A DNA stretch of 48,047 nt from DASVTR01 sp033855775 (GTDB lineage Bacteria > Acidobacteriota > Blastocatellia > Pyrinomonadales > Pyrinomonadaceae), in assembly GCA_033855775.1 (NCBI GenBank), contig JAWVFT010000139.1:1-48047 (forward strand), read 5' to 3'. Positions within the stretch are counted from its first letter, which is position 1; each line of letters starts with the position of its first letter. This document shows positions 1-7,989 of the stretch, piece by piece. The notes beneath the pieces are model-generated. The model was given only the letters and a program-made list of their open reading frames with translations, ran no database searches and had not been told where the DNA came from. A program made the translations under genes and the position numbers.

Positions 1-277
1 ATGTCACAGAAAATGGGTAAAATGTTCATTGAGAGAACTCCTTGTCGCAGCAGCATGTTGTCTTGGTCGACTACATCTTACTGTTTTGGAGTTCTCTTTC
101 TCATTGCTTATGTCGAACTGACGTTAAATTAGTCACGGCCTTGAGCAAACTGTTGGCCGCAGCTTCGTCTGCTATTGGTCCGGGCGGCAATCATAACGGC
201 CTGCCTGTTTTATGTTTTGCGGCCGTGTTATTGTGCTCAAAGTCTTTCAAGGTTTCGTCATCATAGTGGAGTGAAAA
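1..277. other. Non-coding leader region upstream of the cystatin-like gene
   Basis: Short reading frames here have no recognisable family, no good ribosome binding site and compositions unlike the neighbouring genes. The stretch is less GC-rich than the rest and probably holds the promoter of the gene starting at 278, but I cannot point to a convincing -35/-10 pair. Confidence 0.4.
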
Positions 278-718
278 ATGATAAAGAGTTTGCGATTTAT
301 GCTTGGCCTCGTCGCGCTAAGCATTGCTTTCGGTTCGTTGACGATAGTTGGCGCGCAGCAGCGTCCGCCCATCGTGGGCGGCTATAAAGCGGTTGAAGCC
401 GACAACCTGGAAGTCGTCGCCGCCGCCGAGTTCGCTGTCGGCGCGCAGGAGAAAAAGTTGGAGAGCGAAGTCAAGCTCGTCTCCGTCGAACACGCCGAGC
501 GTCAGGTAGTTGCGGGCATGAATTACAGGCTTTGTCTGAAAGTGGAGATAGAGGACAAAGAGAATAATACGGAGGTCAGGCAGGAAGTGAAGGTCGTAAT
601 TTTCCGCAGCCTCAAGAACGAGTATTCGCTCAAGAGTTGGGAAGAAGAAGAGTGTGGCGAAAGCGAATCGACTAGCGCGCTCGTCGATTGGCTTAAATAT
701 CCGGCGCGAAAATATTAG
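278..718 (+). CDS. Secreted cystatin-like cysteine protease inhibitor
   Basis: A 146-residue protein with a signal peptide (residues 1-27, ending near VGAQQ). The mature part has the order of elements of a type 1/phytocystatin fold: an N-terminal Gly-Gly (VGGYKAV), an alpha-helix segment AAEFAVGAQEKK that resembles the plant LARFAV signature, the inhibitory loop QVVAG (consensus QxVxG) followed by a strand, and a C-terminal LKSWEEEE segment with a tryptophan where cystatins carry the second binding hairpin. Known cystatins block papain-like C1 proteases by wedging these three elements into the active cleft. Export would place it in the periplasm or outside the cell. The start at 278 has a GGAG ribosome site. 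The gene stands alone. A short acidic tail of about 20 residues follows the fold. The family call rests on motifs only; the target protease is unknown. Confidence 0.75.
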   Translation: MIKSLRFMLGLVALSIAFGSLTIVGAQQRPPIVGGYKAVEADNLEVVAAAEFAVGAQEKKLESEVKLVSVEHAERQVVAGMNYRLCLKVEIEDKENNTEVRQEVKVVIFRSLKNEYSLKSWEEEECGESESTSALVDWLKYPARKY

Positions 719-759
719 AGAGTTGCGAGGGCCACACGCGCCCTGCGCGCTCTTCGTTA

Positions 760-1194
760 TTAAGGAGACGCAGGGCCGGGAGCAGGCTTGGGCTGAGACT
801 CTTCGAGCGTGTACTCGAAGTCGTAGAAATGTTTTCCGTCAACGATGTTGATGTTCATCTTGCCCTTTAGCCCGACGAGTTGGCCCGTGCCTGAATCCGG
901 CACGACCGTGATGCTGAGTTGCATCGCTCCGCGCGCCATCGTGCCGTTGTGCTGAAGGGCGAAGGAGCCGCTGCGGCCATGCAGTTTGCCGACGACGCGC
1001 TCCATCGCCACGTAGCCCGCAGAGCCTTCGACCTCCGTGCTGACGGCCAACATTTGCCCCTTGCCGGTCGCTTCCAGATCGCCGCTGAACTGCTTGTCGA
1101 GCGACAGCCTGCCCACGGTCGGGTCGCCCACTTTCTCTTCCGGCGTCTGCGGAACCACTTTCACTTCAAACGCTCCCTTTGCATGATTCGTCAT
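760..1194 (-). CDS. DUF3224 domain protein
   Basis: A 144-residue protein of the DUF3224 family, whose members are 130-150-residue beta-barrel-like proteins of unknown function found in many soil bacteria. Family hallmarks seen here are LSLDKQFSGDLEATGKG, the GSAGYVAMERV segment, LHGRSGSFALQHNGTM and the QLSITVVPDSGTGQL strand. It has no signal peptide and is expected in the cytoplasm. The start at 1194 has a strong AAGGAG site. A 34-codon leader frame ends 10 bases upstream, and its TAA stop forms part of this ribosome site. The C-terminal PKPAPGPASP tail is a low-complexity addition. Function is not known; a ligand-binding or reductase-partner role has been guessed for relatives but nothing here supports it. 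Confidence 0.9.
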   Translation of the reverse strand: MTNHAKGAFEVKVVPQTPEEKVGDPTVGRLSLDKQFSGDLEATGKGQMLAVSTEVEGSAGYVAMERVVGKLHGRSGSFALQHNGTMARGAMQLSITVVPDSGTGQLVGLKGKMNINIVDGKHFYDFEYTLEESQPKPAPGPASP

Positions 1195-1204
1195 GGCTGT
1201 CTCC

Positions 1205-1309
1205 TTACTGGTTTGCCTTCGGAAACTGCGAACGTGTTTGCGCGCCCGCGAGGGAGCCGAAGCTCAGCATGATGAGAGTTGTGAATAAAAGTGAGGACGA
1301 CCGTCGCAT
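1205..1309 (-). CDS. 34-residue signal-peptide-like leader peptide
   Basis: A small frame encoding a basic start (MRRSSS), a hydrophobic core and a likely signal peptidase site after LAGAQ, then only about ten residues before TAA. It has its own strong GGAGG ribosome site five to six bases before the ATG at 1309. Its stop codon overlaps the AAGGAG site of the DUF3224 gene, and the two genes are in different frames, so the pair is arranged for translational coupling. It could be a real exported micro-peptide, a translation-control leader, or the remnant of a signal peptide that once belonged to a secreted protein. Too short for family assignment. Confidence 0.5.
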   Translation of the reverse strand: MRRSSSLLFTTLIMLSFGSLAGAQTRSQFPKANQ

Positions 1310-1505
1310 GCGAACCTCCGCTGGCTGAAAACATGATGGCTGATTGACCGGCAATCAAACTTAAAGGCGAGGGCGAAGCCTGTCAAGAAAAATTCTCCGC
1401 GACGATTATCCAGACTGAGCTATCCTTTCGTCGCTCGCGTACGGCAGCCCGCAACCTAGCTTCAGCTTCGCGCGTTCTCTTAGAGACGAATCGGAAGGAG
1501 ACATC

Positions 1506-1871
1506 ATGGTCGAGATAGAAATCGAGGGAGACAAAGTTAGCTTCGAAGTGCAGGGATGGGACAAGCTCTGGTCATTGCGCAGTCGTCTGGAAATTCCTCT
1601 GGCGCATATCGAAGGAGCGCGCGTTGACACGCAACCGGCGATGGGCTGGTTTCAGGGATTGAAGCTGGCAGGCACGGACATCCCGAACATCTTTCGTGCG
1701 GGAACATTTTATCAGGAAGGCGGATTGGTCTTCTGGGACGTGCATCATCCAGAGCAGACCATCGTCGTCGAACTCGCGCACGAGAGATACAACAAGCTGG
1801 TTGTCGAAGTGGCTGACCCGGAGGCGGCGGTTAAGCTGCTGAACGACGCGCTGGCAAAAGCTCGCCCGTAA
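1506..1871 (+). CDS. Conserved PH-domain-like protein
   Basis: A 121-residue protein with no signal peptide or membrane segment. The pattern of short strands (VEIEIEGDKVSFEV, LEIPLAHIEGARV, AGTFYQEGGLVFWDV, TIVVELAHERYNKLVVEV) followed by one C-terminal helix (DPEAAVKLLNDALAK) fits a bacterial pleckstrin-homology-like barrel. Similar 110-130-residue proteins with the GTDIPNIFRAGTFY...FWDVHHPEQTIVVEL core occur in actinobacteria and other soil bacteria, without known function. The start has an AAGGAG ribosome site seven bases upstream. It is divergent from the DUF3224 transcript; the roughly 200 bases between them hold both promoters. The PH call is by predicted strand order and remembered family resemblance. 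Confidence 0.7.
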   Translation: MVEIEIEGDKVSFEVQGWDKLWSLRSRLEIPLAHIEGARVDTQPAMGWFQGLKLAGTDIPNIFRAGTFYQEGGLVFWDVHHPEQTIVVELAHERYNKLVVEVADPEAAVKLLNDALAKARP

Positions 1872-2162
1872 AAATTCTTTCGAGCAGAATGCGGAGGCTG
1901 GCCGACAGTCGAAGCATTTGGGCTTGGCGTTTTCCGCTCCCGTGTGATATAAGGCGCGGCTGCCACGGATTCCGAATTTAACCCGGTGTGAGCAATTGGC
2001 ACATGAACACATTTCCCGGATAGCAAGAGAGCAATAAAAGGCAGAGACGATGTGGCCCAGCAGTCTCTTCCTTTCGCGTCGCTCTCTTCGCGCCTAAACA
2101 TCAATCACCACAGCCGCAAAATGTTAAGACGTGACTCTTAACCCCCATGAAGGAGAATCATC

Positions 2163-3077
2163 ATGAATAAAACCAGATTTGCGCTTAGCGCGACCACCTT
2201 GTTTGTCCTTATCTTAGCATGCAGTTCGCTGGCTCAGGCTCAGGCGACACGCACATGGGTTTCGGGCGTCGGCGATGACGCCAACCCCTGCTCGCGCACC
2301 GCTCCCTGCAAGACCTTCGCGGGCGCGATTTCGAAGACCGCCGCTTGCGGCGAAATCTCCGTGCTTGACCCCGGCGGCTTCGGAGCCGTCACCATCACCA
2401 AGTCCATCACGATTAACGGCGACGGCACGCTCGCCGGTATTCTCGCTTCGCTCACCAACGGCATCATCGTCAACGGAGCCAACGCCGTCGTCACTCTCAG
2501 GAGTTTAAGCATTGATGGAGCCTGCAACGGGCTTAACGGCATCAGGTTCATACAGGGCAGCACGCTGTCTGTGGAAAACACAACCATCTACGGCTTCACA
2601 GGCTTTGGCATAGACATCAACAGAGGCGCGGCGGCGGGCGGCTTCGCTTCCATCAAGAACGTCTCCATCAACAACTGCGTCGGCGGCGGCATTAACGTGA
2701 CGCAGAACAACGCCAGCCCGGTTCGCGTCGCCGTCGCCTACAGCTCTATTTTTGGTTCCAACTTTGGCATCAAGGCCGGGGCCAACTCGCGCGTCTCGGC
2801 GCGCGAATGCGACGCCTCCGGCATGAGCGCCGGTTTCTTGGCCGACGGCTCAACCGCCAGAATGAATCTCGATAGCTGCATGTCCACCAACAACGGCAAC
2901 GGAGTCCAGTCAGACAACTCCGCCATCATACGCATTGCCGACTGCACGCTTAGCGATAACATCACTAAAGGCGTCAGCAGGGGCGGCGGCGCGCTCGGAA
3001 CCGTCGAGTCCTATGGCATCAACCGGATTAGGGGCAATCCGGCTGACGATGCCGTGTCGGGCGTCTTGCAGCAGTAA
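2163..3077 (+). CDS. Secreted right-handed beta-helix protein
   Basis: A 304-residue protein with a clear signal peptide (residues 1-27, ending AQAQA). The mature part begins TRTWVSGVGDDANPCSRTAPCKTFAGAI, the start typical of acidobacterial and proteobacterial secreted beta-helix proteins related to pectate-lyase-like folds (parallel beta-helix repeats). Short turns follow, with repeated Val/Ile strands and Asn/Gly turns (SITINGDGT, GIIVNGANAVVTLRSLSIDG, LSVENTTIYGFTGFGIDI). No catalytic site of a known lyase could be assigned, so a structural or adhesive role is as likely as carbohydrate cleavage. The start has an AAGGAG ribosome site. A perfect 15-bp hairpin lies 26 bases after the stop. 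It sits upstream of another large secreted protein on the same strand. Confidence 0.85.
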   Translation: MNKTRFALSATTLFVLILACSSLAQAQATRTWVSGVGDDANPCSRTAPCKTFAGAISKTAACGEISVLDPGGFGAVTITKSITINGDGTLAGILASLTNGIIVNGANAVVTLRSLSIDGACNGLNGIRFIQGSTLSVENTTIYGFTGFGIDINRGAAAGGFASIKNVSINNCVGGGINVTQNNASPVRVAVAYSSIFGSNFGIKAGANSRVSARECDASGMSAGFLADGSTARMNLDSCMSTNNGNGVQSDNSAIIRIADCTLSDNITKGVSRGGGALGTVESYGINRIRGNPADDAVSGVLQQ

Positions 3078-3102
3078 GCCGTCTCCGAACTGAAATCAGC
3101 TT

Positions 3103-3138
3103 CTCCCAACGCCGCTTGGCCGCAAGCGGCGTTGGGAG
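3103..3138 (+). terminator. Perfect 15-bp hairpin after the beta-helix gene
   Basis: Arms at 3103-3117 and 3124-3138 are exactly complementary, with a 6-base loop. It starts 25 bases after the stop of the beta-helix gene. There is no T-run after it, so it may stabilise the 3' end of the mRNA or act as a terminator that does not need a U-tract. Confidence 0.65.
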
Positions 3139-3403
3139 CGGAAGGCTGTTGCTGTCCTTCTTCTGCAAGAAGAGATGGCCGGTCAACCACGTTGCCCAAC
3201 TCAAACGTGGCCTGACTTTGCTCATCTGTTCTCCGCTTGGCCTGATGCTCTTGGCCGTCCGGGTTGACGGTTTTAGTTGAGTAGGCTGCTGAGGTCAACC
3301 CTTCTGGATGTCTCTCCGGGAAATCCGGCTCTCGCAATGATTGGCCATGATAGGTCATCAAGCCAGTCTCTTTTGAAGGGAAATCGAAAGTGAGGAACGC
3401 ATT
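3139..3403. other. Intergenic region before the Ig-repeat gene
   Basis: Between the hairpin and the next start codon I see no family-like reading frame; the frames on the minus strand have no ribosome sites and no recognisable content. The promoter of the 3404 gene must be here, but no strong consensus is visible. Confidence 0.35.
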
Positions 3404-6358
3404 ATGAAATCCCCCCATGCTGATATGATTCGTCATCTTGCCGACAGGGCGAAAAATTCCTTATCTCAAACAACGCGCAACCGCAGACCCGTTCGCCGCC
3501 TCGCTGCCAGAGCAGGACGCATTGGCGCGCTCATTGTCTTTGCCGCAGTGGCTTTCACGGCTTTATCTGTTCCATCCTTTCACAGCTTTGCGCGGCGCGC
3601 TCTGCCGGATTCCGCTCCGGCTACTGCTGCTGCGCCCGGCGCTAAGCCTGTAGCCTTGGCCGCGACACGCGGCGGCGACTTCAGTGTGACCGCCTCGTCC
3701 GGCGAGCGAACGCTCAATCATGCGTCGTCTTGGCGCGTCGTTGCGCCGCTTGCTTTCGCGCCGCTTCCACCCACGTCCGCCCCGGCGATAAGTTTTTACC
3801 AATCTGATTGCTCAACTCCGCAAACAACGTTCAGCCCCGGCGATACGGTCTGCGCGAAGATAGACGGATTAGACACAAGCTTATTCAAAACCCATTTCGA
3901 CTGGGCTAACCCCGACGGTTTTATCTTGGCGAAGAGCACGGAGATTACCGCCAGCGGGCAGACGCGCACGTTCACTCTTTCGGCAGGCGCATCCGTCGGC
4001 GAGTGGCAGGCGAACATCACCGACCAGGGCGGGTCGAGCCGCGCTTTCGGCAGCTTCACCGTCAGCGATGCCGCCAACCCCGCCGCTGACCTTTCGCTCA
4101 ACGTTGACGGCCCCGGCAAGGTGACTGCCGGAAACTCCATCACCTACACTGTGGTCTTATTCAATAACGGCCCGGACGCAGCCGAGAACGTCGTCCTGAC
4201 AGATGCCTTCCCGACCGACACGACCTTCGTCGGCATCGTCCAAAATTCAGGGCCAATCTTTACATGCACTAACGACACCGTAGCCACCACCTGCACGATA
4301 CCCCTCATGCCGGCTAATGAAGTGTCCATCTTTGCCATTACCTACGACGTTGCCAGCACGACGACCAACCCCGTCACCGATAGCGCGAGCGCCGTCAGCA
4401 ACACCACGGAGCGCAATCCTGACGACAACAGTGATTCCGCTGAAACGCCTATCGCGGCTGCGCCCTGCGTTGTCTCTTGTCCGTCGAACATTACCGTTCA
4501 GGCTGACACAGGGCAGGCCGGGGCCGTGGTCAGCTACGACACGCCGACTTCGGTGGGCGCTTGCGGCGAGCCGCCGGTCGCCGGTGACAGCCCCATCAGT
4601 TGCAGCCAAGCCTCCGGCACGTTCTTCCCCGTCGGCTCTACGCTTGTGACCTGCGCCGGCTACTCCGGCGACGCTTGCAGCTTCATTGTGACGGTGGAAA
4701 ATCCGGGCGGCCTGACGATTTCTCTTAACGGCCCGAACCCGATGAACGCCGAATGTGGTTCCGGCGTGTCCGTCGCTGACGAGCCTCCGCAAGGTTTCAA
4801 CGACCCCGGCGCAACGGCAATAAATGCTGCCGGCCAGAGCGTGCCTGTGACGGTGACGGGCAGCGTTGATTTGACCCACTCCGGCAGCTACACGCTCACT
4901 TACACCGCGACCGAAGGCGCAAACTCCGTTTCGACGACGCGCATTGTTATTGTGTCGGACACAACGAAACCGAGCATCACGATTGATGGAGCGAACCCTT
5001 ACCGGATTCAGCAGGGTTCGTGCCTGCCGTTCGTTGATCCGGGCGCTTCGGCTGCCGACGGCTGCTCCGGCATCGTCCCGGTCACGCGCTCCGTCTCCGG
5101 GCCGGGCGGCGCCACGACCGTTGACACCAACACACCCGGAACCTACACCGTCACTTACACCGCCACTGACGGGTCTCACACAGAGACTGCCACGCGGAAA
5201 GTGCTTGTCGGCAACTTTACGACGGATGAGCTTGACCAGCCGACCACTTCAGGGCCGCCGACCATCACGCTCAACGGCGCCGACCAGATGACGATTGAGT
5301 GTGGCAGCAACTTTACAGACCCTGGCGCAACGGCCAGCGTCTGCAACGGCTCTGTCCCTGTCACCACTTCCGGCGCGGTTGACACGCACACGCCCGGAAC
5401 CTATACCATCACCTACACCGCCACTTCCGGCACAGAGTCAGCCGAGACTCATCGCACCGTGACGGTCGAGGACACCGCTGCGCCCGTCATCACTTTGAAC
5501 GGGGCCAATCCGCTACAGGTGGAATGCCACACCGTCTTTACAGACCCGGGCGCGACTGCCAACGATGCTTGCACGGGCAGCGTTGCGGTCACGGTTTCCG
5601 GCAGCGTTGACGCCAATACGCCCGGAACCTACAGCCTGACTTACACCGCCACCGACGGCTCGCATCCGCCCACTGTCGTCACACGCACGGTCAACGTCGT
5701 GGACACTCAAGGGCCGGTCATCACTATCAACGGCGCGAATCCGGCGACGGTCGAATGCCACACCAGCTACACGGACGCGGGCGCGACGGCGTTCGATGCC
5801 TGCCTTAACGCCAGCCGCCCGGTCACGACATCGGGCAGCGTCAACGTCAACGTGACCGGAGCCTACACCATCACGTACACGGCGACGGACGGAGCGCGCA
5901 CCACTACAAAGACACGCACCGTCAACGTGGTGGATACCATTCCGCCCGTCATCACGTTGAAGACGACGCCCATCACGCTCTGGCCGCCCAACCATAAGTA
6001 CCAGACCGTCAACGTCACCAGCCTCGTGCAGAGCGTCAGTGATAGTTGCGGCGGCAACCTGGGCATCGGCAGCGTCGTGATTGCGCAAGTCACCAGCGAC
6101 GAAGCGGAGAACGACGATGGCGATGGCAACACGACCAACGACATCGTTATCGCCGCCGATTGCAAGTCAGTGCAGTTGAGGGCCGAACGCTCCGGCAACG
6201 GCAACGGTCGTGTCTACTCAATCACGCTGAGGGTGAAGGACGCTGCGGGCAACGCCGGGACGGCTGTCTTCAAGGTCACGGTGCCGAAGAGTCAGGGCAA
6301 TGGAGGCGCAGCTGTGGACAGCGGGCCGCGCTACACCGTCGCCGGCAATTGCCCGTAA
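3404..6358 (+). CDS. Large secreted DUF11/HYR/Ig-like repeat protein
   Basis: A 984-residue surface or secreted protein. A basic N-terminus and hydrophobic segment (about 27-47) form a signal peptide. Then follow a beta-sandwich region with SDCSTPQTTFSPGDTVCAKI (about 130-225), a DUF11 conserved repeat (about 228-350, DLSLNVDGPGKVTAGNSITY), an HYR-type domain (about 355-430, CPSNITVQADTGQAGAVVSY), five tandem Ig-like domains of the DUF5011 type (about 432-855), and a C-terminal domain with the LWPPNHKY segment common at the end of HYR proteins. Each Ig-like repeat has a GANP-x4-EC start, an FTDPGATA segment and a closing GTYTITYTATDG strand. Such proteins are thought to act as adhesins or scaffolds. 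The start has a GAGGA site. There is no sortase signal or DUF4214 domain; how it is anchored is unclear. Confidence 0.85.
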   Translation: MKSPHADMIRHLADRAKNSLSQTTRNRRPVRRLAARAGRIGALIVFAAVAFTALSVPSFHSFARRALPDSAPATAAAPGAKPVALAATRGGDFSVTASSGERTLNHASSWRVVAPLAFAPLPPTSAPAISFYQSDCSTPQTTFSPGDTVCAKIDGLDTSLFKTHFDWANPDGFILAKSTEITASGQTRTFTLSAGASVGEWQANITDQGGSSRAFGSFTVSDAANPAADLSLNVDGPGKVTAGNSITYTVVLFNNGPDAAENVVLTDAFPTDTTFVGIVQNSGPIFTCTNDTVATTCTIPLMPANEVSIFAITYDVASTTTNPVTDSASAVSNTTERNPDDNSDSAETPIAAAPCVVSCPSNITVQADTGQAGAVVSYDTPTSVGACGEPPVAGDSPISCSQASGTFFPVGSTLVTCAGYSGDACSFIVTVENPGGLTISLNGPNPMNAECGSGVSVADEPPQGFNDPGATAINAAGQSVPVTVTGSVDLTHSGSYTLTYTATEGANSVSTTRIVIVSDTTKPSITIDGANPYRIQQGSCLPFVDPGASAADGCSGIVPVTRSVSGPGGATTVDTNTPGTYTVTYTATDGSHTETATRKVLVGNFTTDELDQPTTSGPPTITLNGADQMTIECGSNFTDPGATASVCNGSVPVTTSGAVDTHTPGTYTITYTATSGTESAETHRTVTVEDTAAPVITLNGANPLQVECHTVFTDPGATANDACTGSVAVTVSGSVDANTPGTYSLTYTATDGSHPPTVVTRTVNVVDTQGPVITINGANPATVECHTSYTDAGATAFDACLNASRPVTTSGSVNVNVTGAYTITYTATDGARTTTKTRTVNVVDTIPPVITLKTTPITLWPPNHKYQTVNVTSLVQSVSDSCGGNLGIGSVVIAQVTSDEAENDDGDGNTTNDIVIAADCKSVQLRAERSGNGNGRVYSITLRVKDAAGNAGTAVFKVTVPKSQGNGGAAVDSGPRYTVAGNCP
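4709..5937 (+). repeat. Five tandem Ig-like (DUF5011) coding repeats
   Basis: Within the 984-residue protein, about 75-85 codons recur five times. Conserved positions in each unit: a TxxGANP start, Glu-Cys about six residues later, Asp-Pro/Ala-Gly-Ala-Thr, a Val-x-Val-Thr/Ser-x-Ser-Gly strand, and Thr-x-Tyr-Thr-Ala-Thr near the end. Units 3-5 are closest to each other, as expected of recent duplication, and unit 1 is the most diverged. Confidence 0.85.
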
Positions 6359-6378
6359 GCAAGCGGGCTGAAATGGAA

Positions 6379-6442
6379 TGGACGCGACCGTCCGAAGCGG
6401 GCTTCCGGCACAGAAGCCCGCGGGTTCTGACGGTCGCGTCCA
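6379..6442. repeat. Two-tier intergenic hairpin, REP-like
   Basis: Outer arms at 6379-6392 and 6429-6442 are a perfect 14-bp inverted repeat; inside them, 6397-6404 and 6414-6421 form a second perfect 8-bp stem with a 9-base loop. It lies 20 bases after the stop of the Ig-repeat gene. The compact nested palindrome rich in GCGGGCTTC resembles the REP-like intergenic palindromes of many soil bacteria. It may also serve as a terminator. Confidence 0.55.
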
Positions 6443-6506
6443 ACCATCCTTCCAGTGAGCGGATGCGCGGATAACGCCGCCATCCCAACTACCCGAAAGG
6501 AGTTTG

Positions 6507-6902
6507 ATGATGAAGAGCCTGCATCTTAACAGGAAGATTAATATTGCTTGTCGTCTGGCTATCTTAGCGACCGTTGTGTGCGCTCTGGCGGCAGGGCCGT
6601 CGCGCTCAAGCGCTTATTCAAACGCGACCGGCATCACCGTCGTCAATAGTTCGAGCCGGGAGATTCGCTATCTCTATCTCTCGCCCGTAGGTGAAGACAA
6701 TTGGGGGCCGGATCAGCTTAACGACGCCCGATTAACCAATGGTCAATCCGTGACGCTGAGTGATGTCTCCTGCGGCGGAAGCGAGATTAAGGTCATCGCT
6801 GAAGACAGCGACGGATGTTTTCTCTCTTCGGTTGTTAGTTGCGGCGGCGCGGCGCAGTGGACGATTACGAACGCCACGTCTGCCGACTGCGGCAGCGAAT
6901 AA
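6507..6902 (+). CDS. Small secreted protein of unknown function
   Basis: A protein of about 131 residues with a signal peptide (residues 1-37, ending SSAYS). The mature part (ITVVNSSSREIRYLYLSPVGEDNWGPDQL, VTLSDVSCGGSEIKVIAEDSDGCF, a WTITN end) matches a family of small secreted acidobacterial and proteobacterial proteins of about 100 residues that probably fold as a beta-sandwich; four cysteines could form two disulphides. No function is established. The ribosome site AAGGAG lies before ATGATGATG, so the exact first ATG (6507 or 6510) is uncertain. It is the last of three consecutive secreted-protein genes on this strand. Confidence 0.75.
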   Translation: MMKSLHLNRKINIACRLAILATVVCALAAGPSRSSAYSNATGITVVNSSSREIRYLYLSPVGEDNWGPDQLNDARLTNGQSVTLSDVSCGGSEIKVIAEDSDGCFLSSVVSCGGAAQWTITNATSADCGSE

Positions 6903-6967
6903 TCGCCTGCGTTCTTTTCGGCAAGATGAGTTGCGTCGAAGCTCCGGGGGGGCGCGACGCGGCGAAT

Positions 6968-7423
6968 CTATCCGGCGAGACCTTCACGGCCTCGCACGCA
7001 CATCATGGTCGCAAGCATCGTGGCCACCACTTTGCTTTGCCCGCCCTCAACCATAAACGCGTCGGCTGCGCACACGGTTATCGTGCGCCCGGCGCGTTTG
7101 ACTTCTCCACGCGCAATCAGACGCTCGCCCTTGGCCGGGGCCAGCAGATTCACCTTGAACTCTATGCTCAGGACCGCCGCATCGGCAGGCATCAGGCTGA
7201 AAGCGGCGTATCCGCACGCGCTGTCGAGGGCCGAAGCGACGACGCCCGCGTGAATGAATCCATGCTGCTGCGTCAAGCTCGCTTGGTAGGCTAGCTCTAT
7301 CTCCACCGCGCCGGGTTCGACCAGCGTCAAAGCGGCTCCGAGCGTCTGCATCAACTGCTGTCTGGCGAAGCTCGCGCGAACTCTGCTCTCGAAGTTTGCG
7401 TCCTCGGCTTGAAATTTTGTCAT
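6968..7423 (-). CDS. PaaI-type hotdog thioesterase
   Basis: A 151-residue single hotdog-domain protein of the PaaI/YigI acyl-CoA thioesterase family, cytoplasmic. The signature helix region QQHGFIHAGVVASALDSACGYAA carries the His-Gly and the acidic/Asp position (ASALD) used in this family to bind and hydrolyse the thioester; the following LSIEFKVNLLAPAKGERLIARGEVKRAGRTITVC is the standard beta-sheet of the fold. Substrate is likely an acyl- or phenylacyl-CoA but cannot be read from sequence. It is divergent from a GNAT gene whose longest frame would start only 5 bases away, which argues for a later start of that gene. Confidence 0.88.
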   Translation of the reverse strand: MTKFQAEDANFESRVRASFARQQLMQTLGAALTLVEPGAVEIELAYQASLTQQHGFIHAGVVASALDSACGYAAFSLMPADAAVLSIEFKVNLLAPAKGERLIARGEVKRAGRTITVCAADAFMVEGGQSKVVATMLATMMCVRGREGLAG

Positions 7424-7524
7424 AAGCGATGGTGGCTTTAGAGTCTAAGTCTCGAATCGAGCGAACTCTTCATCAGCTTATGCAGAAACAGATCCGGGCG
7501 CAAGGATTGCCGGATTTGAGATAT

Positions 7525-7956
7525 ATGAAGCAACGAATAATTCTTGCAGAAGAGGATGATGAGATACGAAGTTGCTATCCGGTCATGGCCGAACTGCGGC
7601 CTCATGTGCTGCCGGATGAATTTCTGCTCAGAGTCAAAAGACAAACTGAAACGGCAAATTACAGGTTGGCTTGCCTGACGGATGGAGAGGTGAGGGCCGT
7701 CGCCGGATTCAGAATCTCGGAATGTTTGGCGTGGGGCAAGTTCCTTTATGTGGATGATCTCGTCGCTAAAAGCGGCGAGCGCAGCAAAGGCTACGGCGGA
7801 GCTTTGTTTGATTGGCTGGTCGAATACGCGAGGGCGGAAAAGTGCGACCAGTTTCATTTAGACTCAGGCGTGCAGAGGTTTGCCGCTCATCGTTTCTACT
7901 TGAACAAAAGGATGATTATCGACTGTCATCATTTCGCTTTAAAGTTGAATGAGTGA
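7525..7956 (+). CDS. GNAT family N-acetyltransferase
   Basis: A 143-residue single GNAT domain in the cytoplasm that should transfer an acetyl group from acetyl-CoA to an amine. Visible are the N-terminal strand-helix (IILAEEDDEIRSCYPVMAELRPHV), the motif A region with the CoA-binding loop RSKGYGGALFDWLVEYA (R/Q-x-x-G-x-G/A form), and the motif B end RFAAHRFYLNKRM. I place the start at 7525 because relatives begin directly with this strand. The open frame extends to 7429, adding 32 residues without family resemblance, and that start would lie 5 bases from the divergent thioesterase start, leaving no promoter room. The stop codon lies inside a 24-base tandem duplication. Substrate unknown. Confidence 0.85.
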   Translation: MKQRIILAEEDDEIRSCYPVMAELRPHVLPDEFLLRVKRQTETANYRLACLTDGEVRAVAGFRISECLAWGKFLYVDDLVAKSGERSKGYGGALFDWLVEYARAEKCDQFHLDSGVQRFAAHRFYLNKRMIIDCHHFALKLNE

Positions 7957-7986
7957 CTCAAGGGAAAGTTGAATGAGCGACTCAAG
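7941..7986. repeat. 24-bp-period tandem duplication across a stop codon
   Basis: Two 22-base copies (7941-7962 and 7965-7986) differ at one base and are separated by two bases. The first copy contains the final KLNE codons and TGA of the GNAT gene; the second is a non-coding copy after the stop, in which the TGA has become CGA. It looks like a recent local slippage duplication. Confidence 0.8.
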
Positions 7987-7989
7987 CGT

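Noticed and set aside
4247..5179. A 310-codon open frame on the minus strand
   Set aside because: It lies antisense to the Ig-repeat protein, is Arg/Gly/Ala-rich, and has no ribosome site. GC-rich codon use on the plus strand creates such shadows.
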